Part shown: piece after piece, positions 36,045 to 45,400 of the stretch
Position numbering within the stretch: the stretch's first letter is position 1
How the letters are laid out: each line of letters begins with the position of its first letter
NCBI GenBank assembly: GCA_030425425.1
Contig: JAUIAO010000019.1
Location: forward strand, 1-64,000
Origin: Bacteroidia bacterium
Lineage (GTDB): Bacteria; Bacteroidota; Bacteroidia; Cytophagales; Cyclobacteriaceae
Length of the DNA stretch: 64,000 nucleotides
Direction: 5' to 3'
Translations under genes and position numbers: made by a program
Notes under the pieces: generated by a model
What the model was told of the DNA's origin: nothing
Seen by the model: the letters and a program-made list of their open reading frames with translations, nothing else
The model's database searches: none

Positions 36045-36132
36045 AAACTCCGTTAATGTAATTTTTTTTTGCATAAAGGCTATTTTCTTGATTTATTTGT
36101 GCCCCTTGAATAGGAGGGCTTCAGGTAATTTA

Positions 36133-36220
36133 GGAGAGGTGGCCGAGTGGTTGAAGGCGCACGCCTGGAAAGTGTGTATACTCCAAAAGGGTATCGAGGG
36201 TTCGAATCCCTCTCTCTCCG
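36133..36220 (+). tRNA. tRNA-Ser (anticodon GGA)
   Basis: An 88-base class II tRNA. The acceptor stem GGAGAGG (36133-36139) pairs with TCTCTCC (36213-36219), with discriminator G at 36220. The anticodon loop CTGGAAA gives GGA (serine, UCC/UCU). It has a long variable arm (GTATACTCCAAAAGGGTATC region) and a T arm GAGGGTTCGAATCCCTC. CCA is not encoded. Confidence 0.96.
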
Positions 36221-36293
36221 CGAGTTCTTGAATAATTAAATATATTTACGATAAATAAACTTTGAAACTTAACCGAAGACGACCACAGAGATT

Positions 36294-37124
36294 ATGAAAA
36301 AGTTAATGACTCTTTTGATGTTAGCAGGTGTTTTCACCTTTTCTTCAGTGAATGCATTCGCACAAGATGACAGTACCGATGTAGCATCGGACAGTGTTGC
36401 CGTTGCAGCTGACTCAGTATCAGAAGCTCCAGAAGAGGAGCCTGCTGTAGCGATTGCAGAAGAAATTGCGGAAGAACCTGAAACAGAAGCAACTTTCCAT
36501 CAGATTGTGAAAGAACAATTTATTGATGGAGGTCCTGAATTCATGGGTATTGTATTGATTTGTTTGATTTTAGGCCTTGCTGTTGCAATTGAGCGTATCA
36601 TTCATTTGAACCTGGCTTCAACAAACGTGAAAAAATTGTTGAGCAATGTAGAAAGCGCATTGTCTTCTGGTGGTGTTGAGGCTGCTAAGGAAGTGTGCAA
36701 AAATACAAGAGGTCCGGTAGCATCAATATTCGTTCAGGGTATGATGAGAATGTCTGAAGGTATCGAAATGGTGGAGAAATCTATCGTCGCTTACGGATCA
36801 GTAGAAATGGGTAAATTGGAAAAGGGAATGGTATGGATATCATTGTTCATCTCACTTGCTCCAATGCTTGGTTTCATGGGTACTGTAATTGGTATGATCG
36901 ATGCATTCGATGCTATTGCGGAAGCTGGTGACGTATCTCCTGCACTTGTGGCTGGTGGTATTAAAGTAGCACTATTGACAACTGTAGGTGGTTTGATAGT
37001 GGCTGTAATTCTTCAGCTTTTCTACAACTACCTTGTTTCTAAAATTGATGGAATTGTAAATAGCATGGAAGATGCTTCAATTTCACTTGTCGATATGCTT
37101 GTAAAGCATAATTTGTCTAAATAA
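36294..37124 (+). CDS. exbB: ExbB/TolQ/MotA-family proton channel protein
   Basis: This 276-aa protein has a signal peptide (1-23), an acidic low-complexity periplasmic stretch (24-65, rich in E, A, V and S), then three membrane helices, the last two enclosing the TolQ/ExbB core (AYGSVEMGKLEKGMVWIS, LAPMLGFMGTVIGMIDAF and ALLTTVGGLIVAVILQLFYN). With ExbD it forms a proton-driven motor. The partner could be TonB, but no tonB lies beside it. The cleaved signal peptide plus acidic extension is typical for Bacteroidota versions. Confidence 0.92.
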   Translation: MKKLMTLLMLAGVFTFSSVNAFAQDDSTDVASDSVAVAADSVSEAPEEEPAVAIAEEIAEEPETEATFHQIVKEQFIDGGPEFMGIVLICLILGLAVAIERIIHLNLASTNVKKLLSNVESALSSGGVEAAKEVCKNTRGPVASIFVQGMMRMSEGIEMVEKSIVAYGSVEMGKLEKGMVWISLFISLAPMLGFMGTVIGMIDAFDAIAEAGDVSPALVAGGIKVALLTTVGGLIVAVILQLFYNYLVSKIDGIVNSMEDASISLVDMLVKHNLSK

Positions 37125-37142
37125 TCTAAAACCTGATAGATA

Positions 37143-37448
37143 ATGGATATTATAGATGTAGGATTATTCTTAAGTTATGTGTTGATCGTTTTATCAGCAC
37201 TGGCAGCTATCTTGATACCATTGGCTCAATCATTTGGTGACCCTCAGTCACTAGTGAAATCAGGAATTGGATTAGGTATTTTGGTTGTGGTATTCTTAAT
37301 TGGATACATTGCAGCAGACTCAAGTTCTGCTGGTACAACTGAAGCGACATCTAAACTGGTTGGAGCCGGTATCATTTCAATGTACATATTCTTTTTCCTT
37401 GCTGTTATAGGAATTGTATATACTGAAATTTCTAAATTGATTAAGTAA
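37143..37448 (+). CDS. Small three-helix membrane protein in the exb operon
   Basis: This 101-aa protein has three hydrophobic helices (about residues 4-30, 39-58 and 72-97) and no long soluble part. It lies 18 bases after exbB and abuts exbD1 (stop/start share a base), so it probably belongs to the same motor complex. I know it only as a conserved companion of Bacteroidota exbB/exbD operons; it has no assigned function. Confidence 0.75.
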   Translation: MDIIDVGLFLSYVLIVLSALAAILIPLAQSFGDPQSLVKSGIGLGILVVVFLIGYIAADSSSAGTTEATSKLVGAGIISMYIFFFLAVIGIVYTEISKLIK

Positions 37449-38083
37449 TGCCCAGAGGTAAGAAAAGACCATTACCTGAGGTAAGCTCAGGGTCCATGGC
37501 GGATATAGCGTTTCTTTTGTTGATTTTCTTTTTGGTAACTACCACAATTGCGAATGACAAGGGAATTACGTTATTACTCCCGCCAAAGCCGGATCCGAAT
37601 GAGCCACCTCCAGAGGTGACCAAAAATGATAAGAATATCTTCAAGATCTTAGCTAATTCACAAGACCAGTTGCTTGTAGAGGATGAACCTTACAAGCAAC
37701 CAATGTCTGAGTTGAAAAAAGAAGTGAAGGAATTTATTCTAAACTTTGGTAATCCGGGAGAGGAAGGTATAGAAGTATACAATAGTTTACCTTCCATGAT
37801 GAAATCCGAAATAAACCGTTTCGGAAAGCGACTAGACTCCTCAGATGACCCGACTGAATGTGTGATTTCATTTAAAGCGGCTAGGGGTACAAGTTACGAT
37901 TTGTACATCGGTGTATTAGATGCAATTAATGCTGCTTACAACGAAGTATATGCTCAGCGTGTTGGAATCACGGTTGAAGAATGGCTGTCATTGGATAAAG
38001 ATGATCCAATACAGAAGGATATGTATGACCGTGCAAGGAGTAATATTCCTCGTGCGATATCAATTGCTGAACCTGATAAATAA
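37448..38083 (+). CDS. exbD: ExbD/TolR family biopolymer transport protein (first copy)
   Basis: This 211-aa protein has a basic N-terminus, one membrane helix with the essential Asp (SMADIAFLLLIFFLVTTTI) and a long periplasmic domain (about 35-211), longer than the roughly 140 residues of E. coli ExbD. It is a partner of ExbB in the proton-driven motor. It is followed 9 bases later by a second exbD. Confidence 0.92.
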   Translation: MPRGKKRPLPEVSSGSMADIAFLLLIFFLVTTTIANDKGITLLLPPKPDPNEPPPEVTKNDKNIFKILANSQDQLLVEDEPYKQPMSELKKEVKEFILNFGNPGEEGIEVYNSLPSMMKSEINRFGKRLDSSDDPTECVISFKAARGTSYDLYIGVLDAINAAYNEVYAQRVGITVEEWLSLDKDDPIQKDMYDRARSNIPRAISIAEPDK

Positions 38084-38092
38084 ATTTGAATT

Positions 38093-38551
38093 ATGTCAAA
38101 GTTTAAGAAAAGTTCAAATACACAACAGGAGATTCCTACGGCTGCATTGCCTGATATTATTTTCATGTTGTTGTTTTTCTTCATGGTAACTACTGTGATG
38201 CGGGAAACAGATATTATGGTGAAGCAGACATTGCCCAGAGCTACTCAATTAACTAAAATTGAGCGTAAATCATTGGTTAGTTACATTTATATTGGAGAGC
38301 CGAGAAATACATCACTTTATGGAGGTGAACCAAAAATTCAGACCAACGATGTATTCGTGGACGCAAATGAAATTGTGCAGTTTGTGAGTCAGGAAAAGGA
38401 TAAGTTGTCTGAAGTAGAACGTGACCAGATCACCATGTCAATGAAAGTGGATGTGGATGTGAAAATGGGTATTATTTCTGATGTGCAGCAGGAATTACGT
38501 GAAGCAAATGCAAGAAAAGTTCTCTACAGTGCAATAAGAAGTGCTGAATAG
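38093..38551 (+). CDS. exbD: ExbD/TolR family biopolymer transport protein (second copy)
   Basis: This 152-aa protein has one membrane helix with the conserved Asp (ALPDIIFMLLFFFMVTTVM) and a periplasmic domain. It differs clearly from the copy upstream, so the motor may contain an ExbD heterodimer (inference). The unit ends at the terminator at 38573-38603. Confidence 0.92.
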   Translation: MSKFKKSSNTQQEIPTAALPDIIFMLLFFFMVTTVMRETDIMVKQTLPRATQLTKIERKSLVSYIYIGEPRNTSLYGGEPKIQTNDVFVDANEIVQFVSQEKDKLSEVERDQITMSMKVDVDVKMGIISDVQQELREANARKVLYSAIRSAE

Positions 38552-38572
38552 AATAAAATATGAATAAGATTG

Positions 38573-38603
38573 AAAAGGACGTCAATTTTGGCGTCCTTTT
38601 TTT
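38573..38603 (+). terminator. Intrinsic terminator of the exb operon
   Basis: The 9-bp stem AAAAGGACG (38573-38581) pairs with CGTCCTTTT (38592-38600), followed by T residues. It lies 22 bases past the exbD2 stop. The A-rich 5' side could also end leftward transcripts, but the gene on that side reads away from it toward this point, so bidirectional use is possible. Confidence 0.88.
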
Positions 38604-38610
38604 GTTTAAG

Positions 38611-39018
38611 TCAGTCCTTTTTAGATTTTAGCCAATTTTTTAAATTATCAGTGAGTTTGGTAATTTGATCTCCGGCTTCCCCCAAGATTTTATCAGCTTC
38701 CTTTTTTAACTTTTGAGCTTCCTTTTCAGTGGATTTGTTCACCTTTTTAATTGTTCTATCAATTTTTTTTCTCTCCTTTTTAAGCTTATCAATTGTTTCT
38801 TCTATTTGGTATTTAGCATCTACTCCAGCGCCATTAGCTTCCTTTACTAAGTCTTCAATTTTTCCTGATAGCTCCTCATTTTTTTCACTTAGCTTTTTCA
38901 AAATTTCTGATTTAATATCAGCCTCTTTTTGTTCTTTTTTCTGGGTTTCACACCCAAGAGAAAAGATCGTAATCATGGCTAAAAGAAAGACTGTTTTTAT
39001 TCTTGAGTCCTTAATCAT
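38611..39018 (-). CDS. Coiled-coil lipoprotein
   Basis: This 135-aa protein has a signal peptide and lipobox (FSLGC, Cys about residue 23), then an almost entirely helical, Lys/Glu-rich region with heptad-like spacing (about 30-125), predicted to form a long coiled coil. It could act as a spacer or structural envelope protein. I see no recognised family. It lies 12 bases after the aldehyde dehydrogenase gene on the same strand. Confidence 0.7.
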   Translation of the reverse strand: MIKDSRIKTVFLLAMITIFSLGCETQKKEQKEADIKSEILKKLSEKNEELSGKIEDLVKEANGAGVDAKYQIEETIDKLKKERKKIDRTIKKVNKSTEKEAQKLKKEADKILGEAGDQITKLTDNLKNWLKSKKD

Positions 39019-39030
39019 AATAATTCTATT

Positions 39031-40401
39031 TTATTTATCGATATATATGGTCTTGATATTCAAGAATTCATAAAAACCTTGCTGAGCGAGTTCTCTGCCA
39101 TATCCGCTTTTTTTAATTCCACCAAATGGCAATCTTGGATCTGATTTTACGAATGCATTAACAAATGCACTCCCTACCTCTAATCTTGTTTCAGCAATAT
39201 ATCTGGCTTTTTTTATATCTCTTGAAAACACTACTCCTCCTAATCCATAATCTGTTTGATTTGCCAATTCAATGGCTTCTTCCTCACTTTTTGCTTCAAT
39301 GACAACAGCTACTGGTCCAAAAATTTCTTCTTCAAAAGCTGGCATTCCCGGAGATACATTAGTGAGTAAAGTCATCGGATAAAAGAAACCCTTGCCCTCT
39401 GGAACATACCCTCCTAATACACAAGTAGCTCCCATATCAACCGATTTCTTGACCTGTGAGTGCACTGTTTCTCTCAAATCTTTACGAGCTAAGCTACCCA
39501 GATCAGGATTCTTAAGTGGGTCTCCAAATTGTTTCGTCTTTAAATGTTGAGTGAGAATTTCTGTGAATTCTTTCACATTTTTTTTTGTCACAATGAATCG
39601 TTTTGCAGCTATACAGCTTTGGCCAGAATTGAGAACCCTACCGGCTACACAAGCTTTCACAGCCAGGTCTATGTCTGCATCATCGAGTATGATGTATGGA
39701 TCACTTCCTCCTAGTTCTAAGACGGACTTTTTCAAATGTTTCCCTGCTATTTCCGCGACTAATTTTCCGGCGTTAGTCGAACCCGTTAAAGTCACACCAG
39801 AAATGTAACGGTTAGATATTACGTTTTCTACCTGTGGGATATCAATGATAATGGTATTGAATAGGTTTAATGGAAACCCAGCCGATTCTACGAGTTCTTG
39901 TATTTTTAATCCACAGGCTGTTGTGTTAGGGGCATGTTTGAGAATACCCGCATTTCCAGCCATAAGATTAGGTGATAAAAACCTAAAAACTTGCCAGAAA
40001 GGAAAATTCCAAGGCATTATTGCGAAAATAATCCCGGTTGGCTGGTATGAAATATAGCTTTCGGATGCATCTGTTTTGATATTTTGCGGAGTTAGAAAGT
40101 GTGCCGCTTTTTCTGCGAAATATTCACATACCCATGCACATTTTTCTATTTCAGCTATGGATTGATTTAATGGTTTACCCATCTCTGTAGTGATCAGGTG
40201 ACCAAGAGATTCTTTCTCGTTTTTTAACAATTCTGCTAAAACGAGCATTTTAGATTTTCTATGATAAAGAGTAGTTTGACGCCATTCCAAAAATGCTGCT
40301 TGTGTCTTTTTTATATGCTCAGAAAGTTCATTGTCAGATTGGTACTGATATGAGGCTATTTCTTCTTCTGTTGATGGGTTTACCGTCGAAAATGAATTCA
40401 T
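39031..40401 (-). CDS. NAD(P)-dependent succinate-semialdehyde dehydrogenase
   Basis: This is a protein of about 456 aa of the aldehyde dehydrogenase superfamily. Visible are MPWNFPFWQVFRF, VTLTGSTNAGKLV, catalytic Glu in LELGGSDPYI, catalytic Cys in SGQSCIAAKRFI and PFGGIKKSGYGRELA. The pattern is closest to the succinate-semialdehyde dehydrogenase (GabD/Sad) group. The start was set at ATG 40401 (MNSFSTVNPST); the upstream option at 40437 would overlap the HNH gene and add 12 atypical residues. Confidence 0.88.
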   Translation of the reverse strand: MNSFSTVNPSTEEEIASYQYQSDNELSEHIKKTQAAFLEWRQTTLYHRKSKMLVLAELLKNEKESLGHLITTEMGKPLNQSIAEIEKCAWVCEYFAEKAAHFLTPQNIKTDASESYISYQPTGIIFAIMPWNFPFWQVFRFLSPNLMAGNAGILKHAPNTTACGLKIQELVESAGFPLNLFNTIIIDIPQVENVISNRYISGVTLTGSTNAGKLVAEIAGKHLKKSVLELGGSDPYIILDDADIDLAVKACVAGRVLNSGQSCIAAKRFIVTKKNVKEFTEILTQHLKTKQFGDPLKNPDLGSLARKDLRETVHSQVKKSVDMGATCVLGGYVPEGKGFFYPMTLLTNVSPGMPAFEEEIFGPVAVVIEAKSEEEAIELANQTDYGLGGVVFSRDIKKARYIAETRLEVGSAFVNAFVKSDPRLPFGGIKKSGYGRELAQQGFYEFLNIKTIYIDK

Positions 40402-40418
40402 TAGGCACTTGCTTTTCT

Positions 40419-40907
40419 TTACAGAAAAGGTAGCCAATCTGTTCTAATTGATTGCAGATTGTTTCTTAAAAACATAATGTATGAAGGCTTATAAGGTCGC
40501 TTTTGAAGTTTGAGTCCTACTTCTTCAGGCGTGAAATCTCCCTTTTTGGAATTACAGGTTTGGCAAGCTGTGACCAGGTTGGTCCATGTAGATTGACCAC
40601 CTTTGGATTTAGGAATAAGATGATCTATTGTGAGATTTTTATCAGTGCCGCAATATTGACAATTGTATTGATCTCTTTTGAAAATATTATGTCTGGTAAG
40701 CACAACACCTTTATAAGGTATATTAATGTATTTTTTTATACGGATTACTGAAGGGTAAGGAAAAACCAGATCAATGGAATGGAGTGCTTTTTCCTTATTA
40801 TCACTGAGGATGTCAGCTTTCTGAAGGTATGTAAGCAGAAATGCCCTCTCAACACTGCAAAGTGAAATAGTGCTAAAATCTGCATTTAATACCAAAACTG
40901 AGTCCAT
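40419..40907 (-). CDS. HNH endonuclease family protein
   Basis: This 162-aa protein has a zinc-bearing HNH motif: CQYCG, then LTIDHLIPKSKGG, then WTNLVTACQTCNSKKGD. The N-terminal half is conserved in stand-alone HNH proteins of Bacteroidota (LVLNADFSTISLCSVERAF). It sits stop-to-start against smpB. There are no other mobile or phage genes around it, so it is a resident gene. Its cellular role is unknown. Confidence 0.85.
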   Translation of the reverse strand: MDSVLVLNADFSTISLCSVERAFLLTYLQKADILSDNKEKALHSIDLVFPYPSVIRIKKYINIPYKGVVLTRHNIFKRDQYNCQYCGTDKNLTIDHLIPKSKGGQSTWTNLVTACQTCNSKKGDFTPEEVGLKLQKRPYKPSYIMFLRNNLQSIRTDWLPFL

Positions 40908-41381
40908 TTAGAGTTTCATTTTTTTAAGTTCTCGATCCTGGTCTTTTTTCTTAATACTATCTCTTTTGTCATAGAGCTTTTTACCTTTCGCTATAGCAAT
41001 TTCAAGTTTTGCAAATCCCCGACTGTTGATGAAAATTCGGGTGGGTACTATCGTAAGGCCTTTTTCTTCAACTTTCGCTTTTATTTTTTCTAGTTCTTTA
41101 CGCTTCAGCAACAGTTTTCTTTCTCGTTTCATTTCATGAGAGGAAAAAGAACTATTCGAGTATTCCGAAATATTCATGCTTTTGACATACATTTCGTTGC
41201 CCTGAAAATAGCAATAGGCTTCTTGTAAGCTGGCTTTTCTTTCCCTCAAGGATTTGATCTCAGTACCTTGCAATACGATTCCTGCTTCATATTTATCTAT
41301 GAATTCATATTCAAAACTCGCCTTTCGGTTTTTGATGTGAATGTTACTCGAAAACCTTTGTTGATCTTTTGACTTAGCCAT
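40908..41381 (-). CDS. smpB: SsrA-binding protein SmpB
   Basis: This 157-aa protein binds tmRNA in trans-translation. It shows NRKASFEYEFIDKYEAGI, VLQGTEIKSLRERKAS, ERKLLLKRKELEKI and a basic C-terminal tail (KKLYDKRDSIKKKDQDR). The length is typical. No tmRNA gene is seen in this window. Confidence 0.96.
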   Translation of the reverse strand: MAKSKDQQRFSSNIHIKNRKASFEYEFIDKYEAGIVLQGTEIKSLRERKASLQEAYCYFQGNEMYVKSMNISEYSNSSFSSHEMKRERKLLLKRKELEKIKAKVEEKGLTIVPTRIFINSRGFAKLEIAIAKGKKLYDKRDSIKKKDQDRELKKMKL

Positions 41382-41433
41382 TCGATTAGTGTAATTTTTT
41401 AAATTAGTGAAGATTGTCCTTGAAATGAAATAA

Positions 41434-42444
41434 TTAGTCTGAAAAAGCCAATCTCGGAAGTGGGCTATCTCTTAAAGAGCCTACCTTTCCGTTTAAGAAA
41501 TGATAGTGTCCACTTATTGCAATCATCGCTGCATTGTCTGTACAATACTCAAATTTGGGGATAAAGGTTTTCCATCCTTCCTTTTTTGAGAGGGATTGAA
41601 TTTCATTTCTTAATCCACTATTGGCTGAAACGCCCCCTGCAATGGCAATATTTCTGATTCTTTCTAATTTGGAAGCTTTCTTGAGCTTTTTCATTAGCAT
41701 TTGAATCAATGTATGCTGCAGGCTGGCGGCCAGGTCATTGAGGTTTTCTTCGATGAAATTTTCATTGTTTTTTTTCTGATCTCTTAAAAAATACATGAAG
41801 GCAGTTTTTATTCCTGAAAATGAATAATCGAGATCAGGAATGTCACTATGTGGAAAGGAGAATCTTTCCGGATCTCCCGATTGAGCCAGCTGGTCAATTT
41901 TAGGTCCTCCAGGATAACCTACACCGAGAAGTTTTGCACACTTGTCAAAGGCTTCACCCACTGCATCATCTTTCGTCTGCCCAATGATTTCCATATCAAT
42001 GTGGCTCTTGACCTTAACGATTTGGGTGTGTCCTCCGCTCACCGTTAAACAAAGGAATGGAAAATCCGGTCTTGGTTCATCTATGAAATGAGCGAGTATG
42101 TGGGCTTGCATGTGATTAACGGGAATCACTGGAATGTTGAGCGTCATAGCAGCTGTTTTGGCGAAAGTACTTCCTACTAAAAGTGCCCCTAATAGACCTG
42201 GACCTTGCGTATAAGCAATGGCAGACAGGTCTTTCATACTGAGATCTACAGACTTTAGTGCATCGTCAATTACCGGAATGATATTCTTCTGATGTGCCCT
42301 GGAGGCCAGTTCAGGAACTACTCCTCCGTACTTTTCATGTATCAATTGCGTTGTTACAATGTTATTGATTATTTGACCATCTTTGCAGATAGCAGCTGCA
42401 GTTTCGTCACAGGATGACTCGATTCCAAGGATAATTGTACTCAT
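41434..42444 (-). CDS. tsaD: tRNA N6-threonylcarbamoyladenosine synthase subunit TsaD
   Basis: This 336-aa ASKHA-fold protein transfers threonylcarbamoyl to A37 of ANN-decoding tRNAs. It has ILGIESSCDETAAAI, the metal-binding HMQAHILAHF, CLTVSGGHTQI, VGEAFDKCAKLLG and IAGGVSANSGLR. Its start is 23 bases from the oppositely oriented tamB start, so the two promoters must overlap. Confidence 0.97.
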   Translation of the reverse strand: MSTIILGIESSCDETAAAICKDGQIINNIVTTQLIHEKYGGVVPELASRAHQKNIIPVIDDALKSVDLSMKDLSAIAYTQGPGLLGALLVGSTFAKTAAMTLNIPVIPVNHMQAHILAHFIDEPRPDFPFLCLTVSGGHTQIVKVKSHIDMEIIGQTKDDAVGEAFDKCAKLLGVGYPGGPKIDQLAQSGDPERFSFPHSDIPDLDYSFSGIKTAFMYFLRDQKKNNENFIEENLNDLAASLQHTLIQMLMKKLKKASKLERIRNIAIAGGVSANSGLRNEIQSLSKKEGWKTFIPKFEYCTDNAAMIAISGHYHFLNGKVGSLRDSPLPRLAFSD

Positions 42445-42467
42445 AAACTTCTCAATAAAGTCTGGGT

Positions 42468-45400
42468 TTGAAGGGTAAAATTACATTTAGAAGTTTTCTT
42501 AAGAGTGTCAGAAAAATTCTTTTCTGGACTATTAGTGTCATTTTGATGCTAATGGTTGTTTTAATCCTTCTATTACAGACTTCATTTTTTCAGAATTTTC
42601 TTTCAGATCAGGTTTTATCACTGATTAATAATAAAACAAGGGAAACGGTAAGCATCGAAAAAGTTAAAATTCGATGGTTTGATCAGGTTTCCGTTTCTGG
42701 TCTTGAGTTGAGAGATTATCAAGATAACCTGATGCTAAATACAGCAGAAGTGACTGTAAATTTTGGACTTAGGAGGTTGCTTACTAATGGAAATATCAGC
42801 TTTGATGAGATCAACGTTACAGACGGTGCGCTTGATTTGAGAAAATATCAGGACTCTCTGAATATCAATCTCGTGGAATTCATCAATGACCTGAAGCAAT
42901 TGACTTCAAAACCGAAGGATACGACAGTAGCTCCTCCACAATTAAAAATCGCAACTGTGAATTTGGATCAATTCACATTTATTTATGATAATCAATTGAA
43001 TGACAGTTTGGCTGAAGGAAAGTTTGATTATGGGCATTTTAAATTGTCTATTCCAGAAGGGGGTTTTTCAAACTTTCTCTTGTGGTCTGATACGATCCGA
43101 ATGAATATTAATTCATTCTCTTCAATAGACTCTGTAAGTGGTATGGAGCTGAATAGTTTGTCTACAGATTTTGAATTGAATAGTCAAAATATATTACTTA
43201 AGAACCTGAATTTGATTACTCCGGATAGCCAGGTAGATGGTGACCTGGGTTTGCATTTTACCGATTTCGGTGCCTTAGGGGATTTTATCAACGAAGTTGA
43301 TCTGGATGTGAGTTTAAATGAGTCTGTTGTTTCCCAGACTGATATCAACTTTTTTGCTGATCTACCATTTAACGATTTTCAAGCTGAGGTTACCGGAAAT
43401 ATTAAAGGGCCTATTTCCAGGTTGGCAATACAGGATTTGATTTTAGACTTTGGGGAGAATTCAAGGCTAGTAGGAAATTTCGATTTTATGGGATTACCGA
43501 AACTTGATGAGACATTTATTGATGCAAGAATCTCGGAGGGTCAAATAGATCAAACCGATTTTAAAATATTTGGGAACTTTGATTTTGATCAGGCAAGTGA
43601 ATTAGGTCAACTAAATTTTAAGGGGCGATTTTTAGGTTTTGTTCATGATTTTGTAGCGAACGGTGATTTTCAGACTCCCCTTGGGCGTTTTTCTTCAGAT
43701 ATAAATCTCAAGTTTCCGAAGGGTTGGGAGAATGCCCAATATTCTGGTAAAATGGAACTTTTCAACTTTAATGTTGGGCTGCTAATTGGTGAAAAAAAAG
43801 CAATTCAGAAAGTCAATCTCAAAGGGTCTCTCAAGGGAAGTGGATTGAGAGTAGATAATGCCAACTTTTACCTGGATGCGGTCCTTAGAAACTCTCAAAT
43901 ATTTGGGTATCAATATGATAAAATAAAAGCCAAGGGACAGTTTGCAGCGTCTTTTTTTGAGGGTGAATTAAATGTTACAGATTCTAATTGTCTTGTCACT
44001 TCTACAGCCAGCGTTGATTTATCTGAGAAACCGGAAATTGTAAAATTGAATTCCAATATTCAAACATTACGGCTTCAAGAGTTAGGGTTCAGTCCTGAAA
44101 AACTAGACATACAAGGAGTTATCTCTGCTGATCTAATGTCATTGAATATTGATAGCCTGGAAGGCAATGTTCGGGTTGATTCATTAGATATCAACTGGAA
44201 AAATAAATCTGTTAGCGTCGATTCAATCCTGGTGGGATCTACACGTCGAAATGGGATAAGAGATATTCAATTTGTTTTACCTGACCTAGATTTTCATATG
44301 GAAGGGGACTTCACTTTTTCTCAGATTTCGCAAGACTTTAAAATTATCAGCTCAGATCTGGAGCGATATTTTGACACTGATAAGACTCAAAGTCACATTT
44401 CAAAAACGTCGAATGAATACACGATAGATTTTGAAATTTTATATGATGACATTAATGAGTACTTGAATTTGTTTTCTGAAGCACCCATTTTCATTACACC
44501 GAAAGGAGAAATAGCGGGCACTTATTATCAACGGAATAATGCTACTTTATCATTTTTTGCAGAGATAGATTCAGTGAACTATGCGAATGTTGGGTTTGCT
44601 AAAAATACCCTGGATATCAATTTCTCCAAACAAATGGACTCAACAATGATTATTGCATCAGCTTTTGTAGAATCCAAGGCTCAATATTGGAAAGATAATC
44701 CACCAACAGAAGACTTGTCTTTGGAGGCAGTTTGGTTGGATAATAAAATCAACGCAAATCTGCACATTGAACAACCTGCAAATGACAGTTATGCCAATGT
44801 GAATGGCGAAATGCTTCTAGCTAAAGACCAACTGATCTATCAATTCAAACCGTCTGATTTGACAGCTTTCGGGGAGCAGTGGTTTTTTAATCCAGATAAT
44901 AAAATAACATTCAGACAAAATCGGATTGATATTGCCAAACTAGAGCTTTATCAGAAAAACCAATCCATCCTTTTGGAAGGTAATTATTCAGATAGCATGG
45001 AGACAGCACTGAATTTGAAATTTGATGACTTTGATTTGCACACTTTGGAAACCTTATTACCGGAGCGAATTGGTGGAGTTATGAATTCAGTAATAGAATT
45101 TGATAGACCTAATAGTTCAGAACCATTCAGGCTAAAGAGCGATTTACAAATTTCAGATTTTTCAGTTGATAACCTTCCTGTAGGAAATATTCGAGGGAAT
45201 ACTTACTGGGATAATAAATTGGAGGGGCTAAGGCTAGATCTTAATGTTCAGAAAGAAGGGGTTAATACCATAGACGTCTACGGTTATTTCAAACCAGCTA
45301 CTTCTGAAGAACAATTCAACATCAATGCCACTTTCGAGGAAGCATCATTACGGTTATTGGAGCCGTTTGCCGGAGAAGTGGTCTCAGAATTGGGAGGCTT

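Noticed and set aside
36025-36231. A short reading frame across the tRNA-Ser gene
   Set aside because: It simply translates the tRNA and its flanks; the tRNA folds completely, and the protein has no recognisable feature.
40419-40907. HNH endonuclease as part of a mobile element or homing system
   Set aside because: It is flanked by housekeeping genes with tight spacing, there are no repeats or integrase, and it resembles resident Bacteroidota HNH proteins.
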